A DNA stretch of 64,000 nt, from NCBI RefSeq assembly GCF_031082405.1, contig NZ_JAVHJU010000001.1, positions 1 through 64,000 on the forward strand, written 5' to 3'. The stretch is from Amycolatopsis sp. A133 (GTDB taxonomy: Bacteria > Actinomycetota > Actinomycetes > Mycobacteriales > Pseudonocardiaceae). The notes under the pieces were generated by a model. The model did not search any database and was not told the origin of the DNA. It saw only the letters and a list, made by a program, of their open reading frames with translations. The position numbers and the translations under genes are program-made. How positions within the stretch are numbered: the first letter of the stretch is position 1; each line of letters begins with the position of its first letter. Positions 62,996-64,000 of the stretch are shown piece after piece.

Positions 62996-64000
62996 CTACG
63001 AGAACACCTTCCACGCCGCCGCCAGCTCGACCCGGGAGGTGATGTTCATCTTCTGGAACACCTTCTTCAGGTGGAACGCCACCGTGTGCCGGGAGATGAA
63101 CAGCTGCCTGCCCACCTCGTTGTTGGTGTGACCTTGACTCACCAGCTCCGCGACCGCGAACTCCGTGTTCGTCAGCCCGTGCGGCACGGTGCCTTCGCAC
63201 TCGACCGTCCGGGTCGTGCCGCGGCGGACGCCGTACTCGCGGAGCTTGTTCACCACCCGGGCGGAGTCGCGCGTGGCGCCCACCGCCGCGTACGTGTCCA
63301 AGACCGACTCGAGGATGCGGATCGTCCGGTCGCGCTCGGAGCACCGGACGGCCAGCAGGCTCGCCAGGTCCTCGCGCGCCGAGGCCGCGCACCACCGGTC
63401 GGGGTGGATGTCGGCCGCCTCGTGCAGCTTGGCGGCGTCCTGCTCCAGCAGGCCCGCCGCGTGCAGGGCCGATCCGCGGATCACGCTGAACTCCGGCTGC
63501 TCGGCCGCCATGGCCGCCGACTCCTCCGCCGAAACCTTCGCCAGGTCGTGCGCGCCCAGTTTGACGCAGGCGCGGACCAGCCAGGAGGCCGCTGCCGGTT
63601 CCGAAACCAGCAGCTGGCGCAGGACCACCGGGTTCGTGACGATGCCGGCGATGAGGCTCGCCGCGCTGTCCACCCCGCTGCGGGCCTCCACCGCCTGCGC
63701 GGCCACCCACGCTCCCGGGGCCTGCCCGAAATACCCCAGCAGCGCCTCGTCCGACAGTTTGTCGACGAAATGGCGGCACGCCCGCATATCCGCCCGGCGC
63801 AGCGCACCGAGGGCCAGCACGACGTAACTGGGCGGCCGGAGGCTCCGGTCACCACACCGCTCGGCGATGCGGAGCCCCGTGCTGATTTCGTCCATCGCGT
63901 CGTCGACGCTGCCCATGGCGAACAGCAGGCTGCCCCGCACGTTGTGCTTCACGGCGGTCATGCGGTCGGAGGCTGCCCCGCCCCGGCCCGCTTCGACCGC
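62996..64000 (-). CDS. LuxR-family transcriptional regulator, partial
   Basis: The frame is open to the right edge, so the gene probably begins outside the window; 334 residues are visible. The C-terminus is a LuxR-type helix-turn-helix (LTNTEFAVAELVSQGHTNNE followed by LFISRHTVAFHLKKVFQKM). The rest is helical, TPR-like repeats, which with the unseen N-terminus suggests a large LAL-type regulator. The ATG at 63961 would also be a possible start, but codons upstream of it look equally coding-like. Confidence 0.85.
   Translation of the reverse strand, partial: AVEAGRGGAASDRMTAVKHNVRGSLLFAMGSVDDAMDEISTGLRIAERCGDRSLRPPSYVVLALGALRRADMRACRHFVDKLSDEALLGYFGQAPGAWVAAQAVEARSGVDSAASLIAGIVTNPVVLRQLLVSEPAAASWLVRACVKLGAHDLAKVSAEESAAMAAEQPEFSVIRGSALHAAGLLEQDAAKLHEAADIHPDRWCAASAREDLASLLAVRCSERDRTIRILESVLDTYAAVGATRDSARVVNKLREYGVRRGTTRTVECEGTVPHGLTNTEFAVAELVSQGHTNNEVGRQLFISRHTVAFHLKKVFQKMNITSRVELAAAWKVFS

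Overview
The window is high-GC actinobacterial chromosome, most like Amycolatopsis or another Pseudonocardiaceae genus. The evidence is strong G/C bias at third codon positions, many GTG and TTG starts, an RNA polymerase beta subunit starting with TTG, short actinobacterial forms of adenylate kinase and S4, and a type VII secretion (ESX) locus between rplM and truA. Almost all housekeeping genes lie on the minus strand. Genus is inferred from gene order and protein style, not from a database search.

Layout. 1-2650: glmM, rpsI, rplM. 2913-4543: a lipoprotein and a DUF4333-like membrane protein. 4653-21257: a complete ESX-4-type locus, with an Esx/WXG100 pair behind a likely ECF sigma promoter, a small unknown protein, an Hsp70-like/T7SS fusion, eccC, divergent eccD-mycP, a WXG protein and an EspC-like protein, eccB, divergent eccE and an unknown partner. 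21311-31925: truA, rplQ, rpoA, rpsD, rpsK, a probable unannotated 61-residue gene, rpsM, rpmJ, infA, map, adk and secY, then a LysE exporter and a repeat-bearing membrane protein, then rplO and rpmD. 31927-41060: the merged spc and S10 operons from rpsE back to rpsJ. 41462-45793: the str operon (rpsL, rpsG, fusA, tuf).

46256-54079 is accessory: a small unknown gene, a four-gene cassette resembling a T7SS effector module (YbaB-like, Esx-like, large WXG protein, membrane protein), an MFS transporter with a divergent Lrp regulator, a secreted VanX-like dipeptidase, and a surface protein ending in an LASTG sorting signal. 54251-61754 carries rpoC and rpoB. A 1.2-kb stretch without a gene follows, holding the rpoB promoters and five 70-71-bp tandem repeats, and the window ends inside a LuxR-type regulator.

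How the parts work together. The ribosomal, polymerase, translation-factor and secY genes form the standard growth-rate-controlled core. The ESX genes encode a membrane secretion machine (EccB, C, D, E and MycP) with local substrates. The most notable single observation is that RpoB has non-standard residues at three classical rifampicin-resistance positions (516, 522 and 531, E. coli numbering), which points to a lineage that makes or meets rifamycins. Other points of interest are a 17-base motif shared by the S10 and str leaders, a palindromic element present twice with a compensated base pair, strong stem-loops inside several housekeeping operons, and a truA without a canonical start codon.
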